A stretch of DNA of 64,000 bases, from contig JBATUR010000017.1 in NCBI GenBank assembly GCA_049671305.1, positions 191,263-255,262 on the forward strand. The letters are read 5' to 3'. Numbering within the stretch: position 1 is the stretch's first letter; each line of letters begins with the position of its first letter. The notes beneath the pieces are model-generated. The model saw only the letters and a list, made by a program, of their open reading frames with translations. It was not told the origin of the DNA and did no database searches. The position numbers were made by a program, and so were the translations under genes. The stretch comes from CADCTM01 sp049671305 (GTDB lineage: Bacteria > Cyanobacteriota > Cyanobacteriia > Cyanobacteriales > Coleofasciculaceae). Shown here in pieces: positions 63,089-64,000 of this stretch.

Positions 63089-64000
63089 TTAAACTTCAGC
63101 AGTTTGGCTGGAAGATATGACCAATTGCGGCGACTTAGCACGTAAAGCGCGGAACATTCCAAAGCGGCAAAGACCTGTGCCAAATGCTAACCGCATCAAA
63201 AGTAGAGTTGGCACTTCACGCAGAGATTTAATCAAACCAGGTAGACCAAAGCGCCACAAACCCTGTGGTCGCGCTACTCCCTGCCAAATTGAATCTAGCC
63301 AAGAAGGAAGTGTTTCTTGAGTCCAGTCTGCCGTCATCACACTTCCCTCAACTAATTTCGTTGCTTCCAAAAGCTCAGAAAAGCCTTCAATGCTGGAAAA
63401 TGCCGGGTGGGACCACTGATCAAGCAACTGCCGCATTACAGGTTTTTCCCAAAAATTTAAGGGGATTTTGCGGTCATCTCTTTGATTCCAGTCAGCCAAA
63501 ACCATGATGCCACCGGGCTTTAGTACCCTCATCAACTCTTTGGCGAAAACGGCTTTATCGGGCATATGTGGTCCTGCTTCTATAGACCAAACCACATCAA
63601 AACTGGCATCTGGAAACGACATTGCCATTGCATCATCTACTGCAAACTTGGCATCAAGTCCTTCTGGCGTTAACTGCTGAGCACGTTCAACTTGTTGAGG
63701 ACTGATGGTAATACCCGTGACCGCAAATCCATAATCTTGTGCCAAAATGCGGCTGCTGCCTCCAATTCCACAGCCGACATCTAAGACAGTTGTGCCTTTG
63801 GGTAATTTATCTAAGCCGCCCCAGCGCACCATTTCATGCACAAAGTCAGATTTGGCAGTCAGAAAATCCTTACCTTGCGGTGGTGAGCCATAATGACCTA
63901 AGTGGATATGTTCGCCCCAATAAAACTCTAAAAGCCCGTCTTCAGTCCATTGGTCATAGGAATTGGCGACAGAGTTGGAGGATTGATAACGGCGGGCTGT
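63089..64000 (-). CDS. MPBQ/MSBQ-type methyltransferase, 5' part missing at window edge
   Basis: The open frame extends from the stop at 63089 to the window end with no start, so the N-terminus is absent. The visible part starts TARRYQSSNSVANSYDQWTE, then has the SAM motif TVLDVGCGIGGSSRILAQDY, VTGITISPQQVERA and the block MPDKAVFAKELMRVLKPGGI. The C-terminus LLMRLAFGTGLCRFGMFRALR is characteristic of the cyanobacterial 2-methyl-6-phytyl-1,4-benzoquinone methyltransferase (Sll0418 type), which acts in tocopherol and plastoquinone synthesis. An N-terminal membrane segment is expected beyond the edge. Confidence 0.88.
   Translation of the reverse strand, partial: TARRYQSSNSVANSYDQWTEDGLLEFYWGEHIHLGHYGSPPQGKDFLTAKSDFVHEMVRWGGLDKLPKGTTVLDVGCGIGGSSRILAQDYGFAVTGITISPQQVERAQQLTPEGLDAKFAVDDAMAMSFPDASFDVVWSIEAGPHMPDKAVFAKELMRVLKPGGIMVLADWNQRDDRKIPLNFWEKPVMRQLLDQWSHPAFSSIEGFSELLEATKLVEGSVMTADWTQETLPSWLDSIWQGVARPQGLWRFGLPGLIKSLREVPTLLLMRLAFGTGLCRFGMFRALRAKSPQLVISSSQTAEV

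Overview
The window is cyanobacterial chromosome. This rests on a complete rbcL-rbcX-rbcS cluster with a Rubisco activase carrying a small-subunit-like tail, frequent GCGATCGC (HIP1-type) octamers, heptameric STRR arrays between rbcL and rbcX, a DesA-type desaturase, a CcdA/CcsB cytochrome c maturation pair, pentapeptide-repeat proteins and a plastoquinone/tocopherol-type methyltransferase. A HetP-family protein, a HetC-like exporter and an orphan Mo-nitrogenase C-terminal domain point to a heterocyst-forming lineage or a close relative. I cannot name the species.

Layout. 1-6.2 kb: end of a secreted propeller protein, then rbcLXS, an acyltransferase and rca. 6.2-12.3 kb: small housekeeping genes, the SRP RNA gene, two adjacent decayed signalling genes (a cNMP-domain histidine kinase with a frameshift and a heavily deleted response-regulator/thioredoxin-reductase fusion), a phasin-like protein and queF. 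12.5-20.1 kb: ccdA-ccsB and a five-gene branched-chain/neutral amino acid ABC transporter. 20.6-24.4 kb: a histidine kinase and two secreted proteins. 24.5-33.5 kb: a peptide-export locus, all on the minus strand. 34-53.5 kb: mostly housekeeping genes (cysH-type reductase, glutaredoxin-like, murE, tRNA-Arg, glutamine amidotransferase, methyltransferase, cysQ-type phosphatase, desA, glycosyltransferase) mixed with conserved genes of unknown function. 54.3-62.4 kb: a five-gene cassette of DNA-handling ATPases and nucleases. 62.5-64 kb: a lumenal pentapeptide protein and a truncated MPBQ-type methyltransferase.

Two regions look most worth pursuing. The first is the peptide locus at 24.5-33.5 kb. 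It has a C39-peptidase ABC exporter with a cyclic-nucleotide-binding-like front domain, an HlyD adaptor, a HetP-like protein, four small peptides (three with a VEGG double-glycine leader), a PpiC-like isomerase and a serine-tailed 57-residue protein too short to be called easily. Two of the peptide genes carry a TGCC-N5-GGCA palindrome exactly 19 nt plus the flanking ACA from a TA-rich -10-like hexamer, which suggests a shared activator. The second is the cassette at 54.3-62.4 kb: a multi-winged-helix protein, a large P-loop ATPase, one polypeptide that fuses a DEDDy 3'-5' exonuclease, a four-cysteine PD-(D/E)XK (Cas4-like) nuclease and an FtsK translocase, and two tandem ParA-like ATPases with no ParB. 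I infer a DNA-processing or genome-defence role for it; nothing in the sequence proves this.

Several reading-frame breaks (two of them in short A runs) may be real decay or assembly error, and should be checked against reads.
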